A DNA stretch of 64,000 nt, taken from contig NZ_VVIW01000004.1 in NCBI RefSeq assembly GCF_011682045.1, positions 124,001 to 188,000 on the forward strand. The letters are read 5' to 3'. This document shows, piece after piece, positions 28,669 to 37,938 of this stretch. Every line of letters starts with the position of its first letter. Positions within the stretch are counted from its first letter, which is position 1. The translations under genes were made by a program, and so were the position numbers. The notes below the pieces were generated by a model. That model did not search any database and was not told the origin of the DNA. It saw nothing but the letters and a program-made list of their open reading frames with translations. Source of the stretch: Massilia aquatica. GTDB taxonomy: Bacteria; Pseudomonadota; Gammaproteobacteria; Burkholderiales; Burkholderiaceae_D.

Positions 28669-29211
28669 TCAGGCGAAGTACGGCGCCAGCGCCGCGTCGT
28701 AGGTGCCTTGCGCGCGCATGACCATGTCGCACACTTCGCGCACGGCGCCGCGCCCGCCGCCGGCCTTGGTGACGTAATGGGCGCGGTACTGCACTTCCGG
28801 ATGCCCGGTCGGCACGGTGACGGCAAAGCCGACCTGCAGCAGCAGCGGCAGGTCGATCACGTCGTCGCCGATGTAGCCGCACTGCGCGGCGGTGAAGCCG
28901 GTCGCTTCGAGCAGCCTGGCAAAGGCGACGCGCTTGTCGTGGATGCCCTGGTGGACGTGCATGATGCCCAGGTCGGCCGCGCGCCGCACCACGATCGGCG
29001 ACTGGCGCGCGCTGATGATGGCGGTGGCCACGCCGCTCTTTTGCAGCAGCTGGATGCCCAGGCCGTCGAGCACATTGAAGGTCTTGGTCGCTTCGCCATC
29101 GGGGCCGTAGGTCAGGCTGCCGTCGGTGAGCACGCCGTCGACGTCGAAAATCATGACCTTGACGGCGGCGGCGCGCTTGATATGTTCGAGCTGGTTGGGG
29201 GAAGCTGTCAT
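28669..29211 (-). CDS. kdsC: 3-deoxy-D-manno-octulosonate 8-phosphate phosphatase
   Basis: The 180-residue HAD phosphatase releases Kdo from Kdo-8-phosphate. The catalytic motif is FDVDGVLTDG near residue 20, the second motif region is TAIISARQSPIV, and the metal-binding motif is YIGDDVIDLPLL. There is no cap domain, as expected for the tetrameric KdsC. It is followed by lptC and preceded by kdsD one base away. Confidence 0.95.
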   Translation of the reverse strand: MTASPNQLEHIKRAAAVKVMIFDVDGVLTDGSLTYGPDGEATKTFNVLDGLGIQLLQKSGVATAIISARQSPIVVRRAADLGIMHVHQGIHDKRVAFARLLEATGFTAAQCGYIGDDVIDLPLLLQVGFAVTVPTGHPEVQYRAHYVTKAGGGRGAVREVCDMVMRAQGTYDAALAPYFA

Positions 29212-29212
29212 G

Positions 29213-30211
29213 TCAGATCACCTTCGCGCGGGTCAGGTCGTGGATATGCAGGGCGCCAACGAGCTTGCCGTCGGCATCGACCACCAGCATCTGGTTGATG
29301 CGGAATTCTTCCATGATCGCCACCGCGTCGACCGCCAGCTGGTCGGGACCGACGCGGCGCGGATCGGCGTGCATCACGTCGCGGATCGTGATCTTGGTAA
29401 AATCCTGCACGCGTTCGATGAGGCGGCGCAGGTCGCCGTCGGTAAACACGCCGACCGGATGGCCCGCAGCGTCGACGATGGCGGTCATGCCCATGCCCTT
29501 CTGGGTGATCTCGAGCAGCGCCACCGAGAGCGACACGTCGGCAGTCACTTGCGGCACGGCGTCGCCGCTGCGCATGACGTCGCGCACGTGGGTCAGCAGG
29601 CGCCGTCCCAGCGCGCCGCCCGGGTGCGAGCGGGCGAAGTCTTCTTCTTTAAAGCCGTGCGCGTCGAGCAGGGCCACGGCCAGCGCGTCGCCCAGCGCCA
29701 GGGTGACGGTGGTGCTGGCGGTGGGCGCCAGGTTGAGCGGGCAGGCTTCCTTGGCCACCGAGACGTCGAGGTGCACGTCGGCCAGCAGCGCCAGGCTCGA
29801 TTGCGGATTGCCGGTCATGGCGATCAGCGGTGCGCCCATGCGCTTGATGATCGGCAGGATCGACATCAGTTCGGCGGTTTCGCCGGAGTTGGAGATGGCG
29901 ATGAAGGCATCCTGCGCGGTGACCATGCCAAGGTCGCCGTGGGCAGCTTCGCCCGGGTGGACGAACATGGCCGGCGTGCCGGTCGAGGCCAGGGTGGCGG
30001 CGATCTTGCGCGCGATATGGCCCGACTTGCCCATGCCGGAGACCACCACGCGGCCGCCGCACTCCATCAACAGGCCCACGGCCTGGCCGACGCTGTCGTC
30101 GGTCTCCAGGCGCGCGTGCAGGGCGCGGATGGCGTCCGCTTCGATTTCGAGCGTCTCGCGGGCCAGTTGCATGGCGCGTTGCGTGAGGTTTTTGTCAAAA
30201 GCTTTCAGCAT
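29213..30211 (-). CDS. kdsD: arabinose 5-phosphate isomerase
   Basis: The 332-residue enzyme makes arabinose 5-phosphate for Kdo synthesis. It has an SIS sugar-isomerase domain (MGKSGHIARKIAATLASTGTP, FIAISNSGET, HPGGALGRRLL) and two CBS domains at the C-terminus. I prefer the ATG before LKAFDKNLTQ because it gives the same N-terminal length as the Escherichia coli protein. Also, the putative -10 box 30247-30242 would start the message near 30235, on top of the alternative upstream ATG at that position. It opens the kds-lpt-rpoN operon. Confidence 0.93.
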   Translation of the reverse strand: MLKAFDKNLTQRAMQLARETLEIEADAIRALHARLETDDSVGQAVGLLMECGGRVVVSGMGKSGHIARKIAATLASTGTPAMFVHPGEAAHGDLGMVTAQDAFIAISNSGETAELMSILPIIKRMGAPLIAMTGNPQSSLALLADVHLDVSVAKEACPLNLAPTASTTVTLALGDALAVALLDAHGFKEEDFARSHPGGALGRRLLTHVRDVMRSGDAVPQVTADVSLSVALLEITQKGMGMTAIVDAAGHPVGVFTDGDLRRLIERVQDFTKITIRDVMHADPRRVGPDQLAVDAVAIMEEFRINQMLVVDADGKLVGALHIHDLTRAKVI

Positions 30212-30241
30212 TGTTTTTTCATGGGTTACACTCATGGCAGA

Positions 30242-30247
30242 AGTATA
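30242..30247 (-). promoter_or_regulatory. -10 box for the kdsD-lpt-rpoN operon
   Basis: The minus strand reads TATACT, five of six matches to the sigma-70 -10 box. No good -35 lies 16-18 bases further up (only a T-rich run). The predicted start near 30235 leaves a leader of about 25 bases before the chosen kdsD ATG. Confidence 0.4.
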
Positions 30248-30341
30248 AACGAATTGCGAAAGCAAAAAACTTGCCAGACGCAGAAATCGTATTTGCCCCG
30301 TGTTTTCGCCCGGCTTCCATCATCCCTTTACACGGCACCGC

Positions 30342-32324
30342 ATGTTTTCAGGACTAGAACTCACCCTCCTCCTTTTAGGCAGCGCCGTACTGGGCGTGGT
30401 CGCTTTCCGCATGATGCACCTGCCCCCCATGCTCGGTTACCTGGCGGTCGGCATCCTGATCGGCCCCCATGCCCTGGGACTGGCCGAAAACAGCAAGACT
30501 ACCGAAACCCTGGCCGAATTCGGCGTGGTGTTCCTGATGTTCTCGATCGGGCTCGAATTCTCGCTCTCGCAGCTGATGGCGATGCGGCGCATCGTGTTCG
30601 GGCTGGGAATGGCCCAGGTGGTCATGACCATCGTGGCCACCATGCTGTTCGGCTGGCTGCTGGCGACCCAGCTGCCCGGGCTCAAAATCACCTGGCAGGC
30701 TTCCTTTGCGCTGGGCGGCGCGCTGGCCATGTCGTCGACCGCGATCGTGGTCAAGATGCTGACCGAGCGGCTTGAACTCGAAAGCCCGCATGGCCGCAAG
30801 ATCATCGGCATATTGCTGTTCCAGGACCTGGCGGTGGTGCCCCTGCTGATCCTGATTCCATCGCTCGGCAAACCTCCGGAAGAACTGGCCGAAACGCTGG
30901 CCTGGGCCGGCGTGAAAGCGGTGATCGTGCTGGTGCTGCTGCTGTTCATCGGCCAGAAGATCATGCGCACCTGGTTTACCATCGTCGTCAAGCGCCGCTC
31001 GCAGGAGCTGTTCATGCTCAACCTGCTCCTCATTACCCTGGGCGCGGCCTGGATCACCGAACACGCCGGCCTGTCGCTGGCGCTCGGCGCTTTTGTCGCC
31101 GGCATGCTGATCTCCGAAACCCAGTACAAGCACCAGGTGGAAGAAGACATCAAGCCGTTCCGCGATGTGCTGCTCGGGCTGTTTTTCATCACCGTCGGCA
31201 TGCTGCTCAATGTCGGGCTGGTGCTGGAAAACTGGTGGCTGGTGCTGCTCCTCCTGGTGCTGCCGGTGCTGCTCAAGTTCGCGCTGATCGCGGTGCTGGC
31301 CAAGCTGTTCGGCGCCTCCGACGGCGTCTCGATGCGCACCGGCCTGGCGCTGGCGCAGGCCGGCGAATTCGGCTTCGTGCTGCTCAACCTGACCTCCGGC
31401 GCGCGCCTGATCGACGACTTCATCATCCAGCTGGTGCTGGCCTCGATGGTGCTGTCGATGCTGGTGGCGCCGTTCATCATCTCCAAGTCGGACCAGATCG
31501 TGATGAAGGTTTCGTCCAACGAGTGGATGATGCAGTCCTTGCAACTGACGCAAATCGCCAGCCGCACCATGTCGACCCAGAAGCACGTGATCATCGCCGG
31601 CTTCGGGCGCAGCGGCCAGACCCTGGCGACCTTGCTGACCGAAGAAAAAGTGGCCTACCAGGCGCTCGACCTGGACCCGGAGCGGGTGCAGGAAGCGCAG
31701 GCGGCCGGCGCGCATGTGTCGTACGGCGACGCGGCGCGCCGCGAAAGCCTGGTCGCGGCCGGGATTTACCGCGCCAGCGCGCTGGTGATCACGTATGCCA
31801 GCACGCCCTCGGCGATCAAGGTGCTGCACCTGGTGCACGAGCTGGCGCCGACCCTGCCGGTGATCGTGCGCAGCTATGACGATACCGATCTCGATGTGCT
31901 GAAAAAGGCCGGTGCGGCCGAAGTGGTGCCGGAAGCGCTGGAGGGCAGCCTGATGCTCGCCTCGCACGCGCTGGTGATGATGGGCGTGCCGCTGCGGCGC
32001 GTGGTGCACCGGGTGCAGAGCGCGCGCGACGAGCGCTATGCGTCGCTGCGCGGGTATTTTCATGGCACCAACGACACCAGCGACGATCCGGAGCATTTGT
32101 TCGTGCGCCTGCATTCGGTGATCTTGCGCGAGGATGCGGCGTCGGTGGGCAAACGCATCGACCAGCTGGAACTGGCCGAACTGGGGGCCGATGTGACCAC
32201 GGTCCGGCGCGGCAAGGAGCGGCTCGATGTGACGCCGCACACGCAGCTGGAAGTGGGCGATGTGGTGGTGCTGCGCGGCTCGGCCGATGCGGTGAACCGC
32301 GCCGAGGAGCGCTTGCTGCACTAG
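30342..32324 (+). CDS. Kef-type monovalent cation:proton antiporter (CPA2) with RCK domain
   Basis: The 660-residue protein has an N-terminal Na+/H+-exchanger domain with about twelve membrane segments (1-385; [46 protein letters not shown]). An RCK/TrkA-N nucleotide-binding domain begins near 415 (VIIAGFGRSGQTLATLL), and a TrkA-C domain forms the last 90 residues. It resembles KefB/KefC/YbaL transporters that exchange potassium for protons. I chose the ATG before FSGLELTLLL; a longer GTG frame exists upstream. It is divergent from kdsD. Confidence 0.9.
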   Translation: MFSGLELTLLLLGSAVLGVVAFRMMHLPPMLGYLAVGILIGPHALGLAENSKTTETLAEFGVVFLMFSIGLEFSLSQLMAMRRIVFGLGMAQVVMTIVATMLFGWLLATQLPGLKITWQASFALGGALAMSSTAIVVKMLTERLELESPHGRKIIGILLFQDLAVVPLLILIPSLGKPPEELAETLAWAGVKAVIVLVLLLFIGQKIMRTWFTIVVKRRSQELFMLNLLLITLGAAWITEHAGLSLALGAFVAGMLISETQYKHQVEEDIKPFRDVLLGLFFITVGMLLNVGLVLENWWLVLLLLVLPVLLKFALIAVLAKLFGASDGVSMRTGLALAQAGEFGFVLLNLTSGARLIDDFIIQLVLASMVLSMLVAPFIISKSDQIVMKVSSNEWMMQSLQLTQIASRTMSTQKHVIIAGFGRSGQTLATLLTEEKVAYQALDLDPERVQEAQAAGAHVSYGDAARRESLVAAGIYRASALVITYASTPSAIKVLHLVHELAPTLPVIVRSYDDTDLDVLKKAGAAEVVPEALEGSLMLASHALVMMGVPLRRVVHRVQSARDERYASLRGYFHGTNDTSDDPEHLFVRLHSVILREDAASVGKRIDQLELAELGADVTTVRRGKERLDVTPHTQLEVGDVVVLRGSADAVNRAEERLLH

Positions 32325-32339
32325 CGGCCGGCCCGTCGT

Positions 32340-33470
32340 TCAGCTAAACGACACCACCCGGTTGCGCCCGCCCTCCTTGGCCTTGTACAGCGCCGAATCG
32401 GCATGCGCCACCAGCGCCTGCGCCACGCCCTCGATGGCGTGATCGCGCTCGAAATCGTCCAGGGTGGCCACCCCGATCGACACTGAAATAGCCAGACTTT
32501 CCCCACCCGACAAGATGAACGGCGTGCCGGCGATGCTGTGCAGGATGCGCTGCGCCACCTGGGTCGCGCTGTCGAGATTCGCGTCGATCAGCAGCACCAC
32601 GAATTCCTCGCCGCCGAAGCGTCCCAGCGCATCCGAGATGCGCAGTTCGGCCTTGATGCGCGCGGCCACCTCGCGCAGCACTTCATCGCCGCCCTGGTGC
32701 CCGCTGCTGTCGTTGACCTGCTTGAAATGGTCGATGTCGATGTACAGGCACGAAATGCGGTACGCCTGGCGCCGCGCGCGGCCGATTTCTTCGAGCAGGC
32801 GGCGGTCGATGTAGCGCCGGTTGTACACCCCGGTGAGCGAATCGGTCAGCCCGATATATTTGAGCATCTCGTTGCTGATCACGTTCTCGAGGCAGATCGA
32901 GATGATCGACGCCATGTGCTCGATGAAGTCGGTGGCCATGGCCGGCGTGAAACGGGTGGCATCGAAGCTGCCCAGGTTCAGGCTGCCGATCAGGCGCTTG
33001 TTGCGCAGCAGCGGCACCAGCGCGATACTTTGCAGGCCGGGCCGCTGGTGGGGGAACATCGGCTGGTGCACGGCCGGATGGTAAGGCCCCAGCATCGGCT
33101 TGGGCGGGCCGGTGAAGACCTCGCTGCGCGACGGCACGAAGCCCAGCGCCGCCACCGCGTCGACAAAAATCATGTGCGGAAAATCGTTGAAGTCCACCCC
33201 CAGCTTGTCCATCACGGTGCGGATATCGGCCTCTTCGTCGACCAGGCTGAGGGTGACGATATCGAGACCGGCAATCGCCGGCAGGCTGCCGAAGATGGTG
33301 CCGATCAGCGCCTGGAAGCTGTCGGAGCCGACGATCTCAAGGTCGAACGCCTGGTGCCGGCACATGATCTCGTGATTGCGCTCGGCCTGCTCCACCAGAT
33401 AATCCAGGCGCGCGCGCAAGGACTCGTTTTCGGCTTCCACATCGCGCGCCGGAGCGCCGGGATCATGCAT
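32340..33470 (-). CDS. diguanylate cyclase with GAF/DUF484-like sensor domain
   Basis: The 376-residue soluble protein starts with a coiled-coil stretch (about 10-40), then a GAF or DUF484-like sensor domain (45-195), and a GGDEF domain. The active-site motif is GGEEF at 286-290. The product-inhibition site RISD lies at 277-280, five residues before it, as in feedback-inhibited cyclases. It should make cyclic di-GMP from two GTP. No phosphodiesterase domain is present. The tad pilus locus 8 kb away is a possible output but there is no direct evidence. It ends 15 bases from the antiporter gene, convergent. Confidence 0.92.
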   Translation of the reverse strand: MHDPGAPARDVEAENESLRARLDYLVEQAERNHEIMCRHQAFDLEIVGSDSFQALIGTIFGSLPAIAGLDIVTLSLVDEEADIRTVMDKLGVDFNDFPHMIFVDAVAALGFVPSRSEVFTGPPKPMLGPYHPAVHQPMFPHQRPGLQSIALVPLLRNKRLIGSLNLGSFDATRFTPAMATDFIEHMASIISICLENVISNEMLKYIGLTDSLTGVYNRRYIDRRLLEEIGRARRQAYRISCLYIDIDHFKQVNDSSGHQGGDEVLREVAARIKAELRISDALGRFGGEEFVVLLIDANLDSATQVAQRILHSIAGTPFILSGGESLAISVSIGVATLDDFERDHAIEGVAQALVAHADSALYKAKEGGRNRVVSFS

Positions 33471-33595
33471 ACGGTTCCCACCTTTTTCCTGTCGACCTCG
33501 ACAATAGTGCCACCTTACGCCATCCGGCCCGCCTTGAAAACGAAAAAATGCGCCGCGTCGTATTTACGCGGCCCGCGCGCGGCCGCGCGGCGGCT

Positions 33596-34447
33596 TCAGA
33601 ATGCCAGTGTCATGGTCACCGGCTGGCCCACCTGCAGGCGCTCGCCATCACCCTCGGTCACAATCGCATTCATGCCAAAACAGATTTTGTCGTCCATGGC
33701 CGCCTTGCTGCGGTAGGTGCGCAGGATGTCGAGCGGATCGGGACCGGGTTCGCCGCTGGCCTGGTCGATGGCCGGAATCGGGCAGCGCGAGCAAGGCTTG
33801 ACGGGTTTGACGCGCGCCGCGCCCAGCGCGAAATGGTCGGCGTAGTCTTCCTCGAACGCGTCGATGCCTTCAATGACGATATTCGGGCGGAAGCGGTTCA
33901 TGGGCAGCGCATCGCGCCCGGCCGCCTGCATTTTCTGATTCAGGTCGTCGAGCGAGGCCTGGCCCACCACCAGGATCGGATAGCCGTCCGAGAACAGGGT
34001 CGGTTCGGCCGATCCGCCAGTCCACTTGGTGCTCGAAAAACGGGTGGCGGTGGCGTGGAAGCGCACCAGCCGGCACGGGGCGCCGATCGCTTTCGAGAAC
34101 CAGGTGGCGGTGGTTTCGTCGCAGTCGTAGGCCAGCACGGTGTCTTCCCATACCGTCACTTCGCGCGTGACTTCGTGGTCGGGGTCGGGCAGGCCGAGCG
34201 GAATTTCGAGGCGCAGCATGCCCGGCGCGCGCAGTTCGAGCGTGTCGGACAACAGGCGCGGCACGATCAGCGCCATGCGCGGATGCTCGCGCTGCGTGAG
34301 GCCCTGCCCGTGCTCGTCGATGAGCATCCATTCGCGGTCGTACACCGCGTCGACCGACAGGCCGGAACGCGTCAGCGTGGCTTCGCGCACGGAGATGCCG
34401 GCGCAGGATTTGATCGGGTACAGAACCAGTTCGGACAGGATCGCCAT
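33596..34447 (-). CDS. MOSC domain protein with N-terminal beta-barrel
   Basis: The 283-residue protein has a MOSC_N beta-barrel (SELVLYPIKSCAGISV at the start) and a MOSC domain. The C-terminal part contains VKPCSRCPIPAID, whose cysteine is the likely molybdenum-cofactor ligand, and FGMNAIV near the end. Relatives (YcbX, mARC) reduce N-hydroxylated compounds with the molybdenum cofactor. The length and motifs match the YcbX-like group without the extra ferredoxin domain. It appears monocistronic. Confidence 0.88.
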   Translation of the reverse strand: MAILSELVLYPIKSCAGISVREATLTRSGLSVDAVYDREWMLIDEHGQGLTQREHPRMALIVPRLLSDTLELRAPGMLRLEIPLGLPDPDHEVTREVTVWEDTVLAYDCDETTATWFSKAIGAPCRLVRFHATATRFSSTKWTGGSAEPTLFSDGYPILVVGQASLDDLNQKMQAAGRDALPMNRFRPNIVIEGIDAFEEDYADHFALGAARVKPVKPCSRCPIPAIDQASGEPGPDPLDILRTYRSKAAMDDKICFGMNAIVTEGDGERLQVGQPVTMTLAF

Positions 34448-34579
34448 CGTGTTTACGCTGTAATGAGGGTTGGAGAAACGCCAAGTCTATCCCAGTTTCC
34501 GTCCGCTGGCGCCATTCGGACAAGGATGGTGTACATTAGCGTCCTCGCAAGTGCCTCCCTGTCCGACACAGCCCGATTT

Positions 34580-34924
34580 ATGCGCCGTCTTCTGCTTTCC
34601 GCTTGCCTGCTGCTGGCCGCACCCGCTTTCGCCCGCCCGCCCCATGAGCGCATCGCGGCGTCGCTTGTCGCCGGCTCCTGCCCCACGCCGCAATGGCCGC
34701 ATACCGCCATCCGCCTGGAAGAGATCTTGCCCACCAAAATCGCTTTCCTCATCGGGACCGACGGCCGCGTGCGCAACGCCACCATCGAGCACAGCGCCGG
34801 TCATCGCCTGTGGGACGAGGCCGTCATCAAGGCGCTGTCGAGGTGCCGCTTCCGGGCGGGCCGCATCGATGGCAAGCCGGTGCCAGATGTCATCAGGATG
34901 CAACACATCTGGACACGCGATTGA
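34580..34924 (+). CDS. exported stand-alone TonB C-terminal-domain protein
   Basis: The 114-residue protein has a signal peptide (LLLSACLLLAAPAFA-RP) and then only a TonB C-terminal-like domain (PTKIAFLIGTDGRVRNATIE, LWDEAVIKALSRCRFRAG). It lacks the membrane anchor and proline-rich spacer of a real TonB, so it cannot be energised by ExbBD in the usual way. Two cysteines (in GSCPTPQ and SRCRF) could form a disulfide in the periplasm. The ATG before RRLLLSACLL gives the signal peptide; an upstream open frame is a shadow. The role is unknown; a periplasmic adaptor is a guess. Confidence 0.7.
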   Translation: MRRLLLSACLLLAAPAFARPPHERIAASLVAGSCPTPQWPHTAIRLEEILPTKIAFLIGTDGRVRNATIEHSAGHRLWDEAVIKALSRCRFRAGRIDGKPVPDVIRMQHIWTRD

Positions 34925-35124
34925 TCCCGCGACAAGCAGGCGCTTGTATTGCCGACCATGAAATACAGGTCGACCACTTGTCTGCGCGACCACGGGAAAC
35001 AGACGAAAATGTGTCTTTTCCCGCCTATTTCTTGCCCTGAAGCAGTTTAAATCATGGCGATGTCACTCAACACGTGTAGATTTGCAAGCTTGTGGTTTTA
35101 CCCATTAACGCTCAAGGACAATTT

Positions 35125-36786
35125 ATGTCGAAAACCCGTTCTTTACTCGGTGCCGGCGTGCTGCTGATCTCGGCAGGCGCGCAGGCAACCGAACCGGCCG
35201 GCCTGAAAAGCGCCCTCGCCGGAGAACGACTCGGGCTGTTGCCGGCCATGCAATTTCGGCTCAGCAATGGCAACTGCCCGGACTGCGTCACGATCAAGCA
35301 AGGCTTGTGGTATTTTCAGAACGAAGTGCTGGCGGTACCGCTGCCGTCGCAGCCGGTCTCGAGCTTCAAACAGGGCGCCGATATCGTCCGTGGCACCAAG
35401 GAATGGGCGCCGGAAGGCGCCAGGGACCAGCTGGCGCTGCCCGGCCTGGTGTGGCTGGGCGCCCCGCACATCCTCGACGACGCCCGCATCCTGGCGGACG
35501 GCGCCCATGTGCGCAGCAGCGACGATGCCGTCACCAGCCTGACGCTGGCGCCCCAACTGGCCAGCAACCTGTCGTACTGGGACCCCAAGACCACCGCCTT
35601 CTTCGCCCGGCGCGAGGTGCGCATGCGCGGCACCTACAGCGAAGCGGAAGGCAAATCGTCGTTCGTCGCGCGCACGGTCTGGCCCAAGGACTTCGCGATC
35701 GACCAGAGCAAGATGCGCGCGCAGCCGCTGGGCAAGGACGAAAGCTTCGCCACCTACGTGCGCGCCGAAGGCGGCGGCGCTTCGAGCCCGTTCTCGACGC
35801 GCCTGCTGTGGGAGCGCAAACCCGGCCAGGCCCGCCAGTGGCAGGAAAAACCGGTCATCGGCGTGATGCTCAACGGCGCCCAGGGCGACGACGACGAAGC
35901 CTACGGCGGCCACTTCGCGGTCGCCACCGGCTATCTTGGCCGCCAGGGCGAGTGGTCTGACTGGATCGTCAATAACTTCTACAACCTCGATTCGGTCAGC
36001 GAAAAAGGCATCATCGCCGCGCCGGTCCCGATGGATAACTACCTGATGGACCTCAACAGCGGCCAGCAGTATTACCGTCCGTCCTACATGCTGGTGGCGG
36101 TATTGAACAACGCGCGCACGGCGGCGGCCTACCAGGGCGGCGTGCAGCGCGTGTTCAACCAATTCTACCGTCACGACTTCACCTACCAGCATGCCAAGGC
36201 CAACTGCACCGGCATCAGCCTGGACGTGTTCAAGGGGCTGGGCTGGAACGTCCCGCAGCGCGGACCGACCAGCAACCTCAAGGCGCTGGGCGCGTACGCC
36301 TACCTGTCGGCCAAGGACAGGAGCCTGGCCAGCGGTCGCAAGATCTACGATTACCTGACCGAAGAACAGGTGCGCCTGTACCCGGCGGTGGCGTTCGAGG
36401 CGGCCGGCAACGACCTGCTGCAACTGGTCGGCGCGACCAAGGGCAAGGCGCGCAAGCTGACGGCGTATGAAAAGCAGCTGCAGGGCGATATCGAGGCGCT
36501 GGTGCTGGTGCGCATTCCGCAAATTCCGTCGAGCCGCGTGATGGGATCGAACCCGGTGTTTTCGTTCAGCGAATACATGAAGCGCACGCCGCCCAACCAG
36601 GCCGACTGGAAAATCGTCCCGGTCGGAGCGCGCCCGTTCCCTGACGCGCTGCGCGACGCCAATACGCCGCCGCCGAAGGCATCGAGCCCTGTGCCGCTGC
36701 CGGTAGCCGGCATCGCGCTGGCCGGCGCGATCGGCATCGGCGCGCTGATCCGGCGCCGCCGCAAGCCGCGCCCGAACGCCGGCTAA
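35125..36786 (+). CDS. exported protein with VPLPA-CTERM-like tail and possible permuted papain-type fold
   Basis: The 553-residue protein has a signal peptide (1-21, GAQA-TEP) and a C-terminal tripartite tail: SPVPLPVAG (about 521-529), a hydrophobic helix (523-541) and RRRRK. This resembles VPLPA-CTERM/PEP-CTERM sorting signals. In between, YGGHFAVATGY (His263) is followed about 100 residues later by HAKANCTGISLDVFKGLGW (Cys361). The order His before an NC motif is that of circularly permuted NlpC/P60-like proteins (LRAT, YiiX, DUF4105). That suggests a peptidase, amidase or acyltransferase, but is inference. CPDC at 51-54 may form a disulfide. AAGGA seven bases before the ATG fixes the start. 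Confidence 0.75.
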   Translation: MSKTRSLLGAGVLLISAGAQATEPAGLKSALAGERLGLLPAMQFRLSNGNCPDCVTIKQGLWYFQNEVLAVPLPSQPVSSFKQGADIVRGTKEWAPEGARDQLALPGLVWLGAPHILDDARILADGAHVRSSDDAVTSLTLAPQLASNLSYWDPKTTAFFARREVRMRGTYSEAEGKSSFVARTVWPKDFAIDQSKMRAQPLGKDESFATYVRAEGGGASSPFSTRLLWERKPGQARQWQEKPVIGVMLNGAQGDDDEAYGGHFAVATGYLGRQGEWSDWIVNNFYNLDSVSEKGIIAAPVPMDNYLMDLNSGQQYYRPSYMLVAVLNNARTAAAYQGGVQRVFNQFYRHDFTYQHAKANCTGISLDVFKGLGWNVPQRGPTSNLKALGAYAYLSAKDRSLASGRKIYDYLTEEQVRLYPAVAFEAAGNDLLQLVGATKGKARKLTAYEKQLQGDIEALVLVRIPQIPSSRVMGSNPVFSFSEYMKRTPPNQADWKIVPVGARPFPDALRDANTPPPKASSPVPLPVAGIALAGAIGIGALIRRRRKPRPNAG

Positions 36787-36813
36787 GCCGAAAGTTGCAA
36801 AACCGGCAGCCGA

Positions 36814-37938
36814 TTAATCGAGGGTTTGCCGGTAGCGCAGCATGGCCACCGTGCCGGCGACACCCATCGCCAGCGCAATCGGCCAGACGTGCGGCAGCAC
36901 GTCGGCCAGATCGTTCCCCTTCAACATGATCCCCCTCGTGATGCGCAGGAAGTGTGTCAGCGGCAGCACTTCGCCGATCGCCTGCGCCCATCCCGGCATG
37001 CCGCGGAACGGGAACATGAAGCCGGTCAGCAGCATCGACGGCAAAAAGAAAAAGAAGGTCAGCTGCATCGCCTGCATCTGGTTGCGCGCGATGGTGGAAA
37101 AGGTGAAGCCGATCGCCAGGTTGGCGGCGATGAAGAGCACCAGCGCGCTTGATAACAGCGCCAGGCTGCCCACCATCGGCACATCGAACACCAGCCAGGA
37201 GGCCAGCAAGATCACGCCGACCTGGATGTAACCGATCAAAATATACGGCACGATCTTGCCGATCATGACTTCGAGCGGCGAGACCGGCGTGGCCAGCAGG
37301 TTTTCCATGGTGCCGCGTTCGCGCTCGCGCGTCATGGCCAGCGCCGTCATCATCACCATGGTCATGGTCAGGATCACGCCCATCAGACCGGGCACGATGT
37401 TGTAGCGGGTCAGCCCTTCGGGATTGTAGCGGCGCTGGCTGCGGATTTCGTAAGGCGCCTCACCCGGCCGCAGGCGCGCCAGCGGCCCGCGCAGTTCCGA
37501 GCCGATGGCGCGCGCGGCGATCGCATTGACCGACGCCAGCGCGTTGCCGGTCGCGGCCGGATCGGTGGCGTCGGCGGCCAGCAGGATCACCGGCCGTTCG
37601 CCGCGCACCAGCTTGCGCGAAAAGTCGCCCGGCACCACCAGCACGAACTGCACCTCGCCGCGCGCCAGCAGGGCGTCTCCCTCGGCCGCGCCGCGCACGT
37701 GGCGCACCGTGCGGAAATACTGCGACGTCTCCAGCGCCGCCACCAGGCGCCGCGAAAACACACTGCGGTCATGGTCGGCCACCGCCAGCGGCAAGTGGCG
37801 CACATCGCTGTTGATGGCAAAGCCGAACAGGATCAGCTGCATGACCGGAATGCCGACCATCATGCCGAAGGTGAGCCGGTCGCGCCGCACCTGGCGCAGT
37901 TCCTTGAGCAGCACCGCCAGCATGCGCCGCCAGTTCAT
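36814..37938 (-). CDS. ABC-2 type exporter permease
   Basis: The 374-residue inner-membrane protein has one N-terminal membrane segment, a long periplasmic loop (about 45-175) and five C-terminal segments: the ABC-2 permease layout of YhhJ/YbhR-like exporters. MTRERERGTMENLLATPVSPLEVMIGKI is the conserved family region (about 203-230). It overlaps the ATPase gene as ATGA and is the last gene of a TetR/adaptor/ATPase/permease operon. Most relatives export drugs or organic compounds with an outer-membrane partner; none is encoded here. Confidence 0.88.
   Translation of the reverse strand: MNWRRMLAVLLKELRQVRRDRLTFGMMVGIPVMQLILFGFAINSDVRHLPLAVADHDRSVFSRRLVAALETSQYFRTVRHVRGAAEGDALLARGEVQFVLVVPGDFSRKLVRGERPVILLAADATDPAATGNALASVNAIAARAIGSELRGPLARLRPGEAPYEIRSQRRYNPEGLTRYNIVPGLMGVILTMTMVMMTALAMTRERERGTMENLLATPVSPLEVMIGKIVPYILIGYIQVGVILLASWLVFDVPMVGSLALLSSALVLFIAANLAIGFTFSTIARNQMQAMQLTFFFFLPSMLLTGFMFPFRGMPGWAQAIGEVLPLTHFLRITRGIMLKGNDLADVLPHVWPIALAMGVAGTVAMLRYRQTLD

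Noticed and set aside
30375-32321. Long minus-strand open frame opposite the Kef-like antiporter
   Set aside because: Its translation is a low-complexity Gln/His-rich string, and the plus strand has a full conserved antiporter with RCK domain.
34932-34947. ACAAGC-AGGC-GCTTGT hairpin after the TonB-like gene
   Set aside because: The stem is short and no T-run follows, so I do not call it a terminator.
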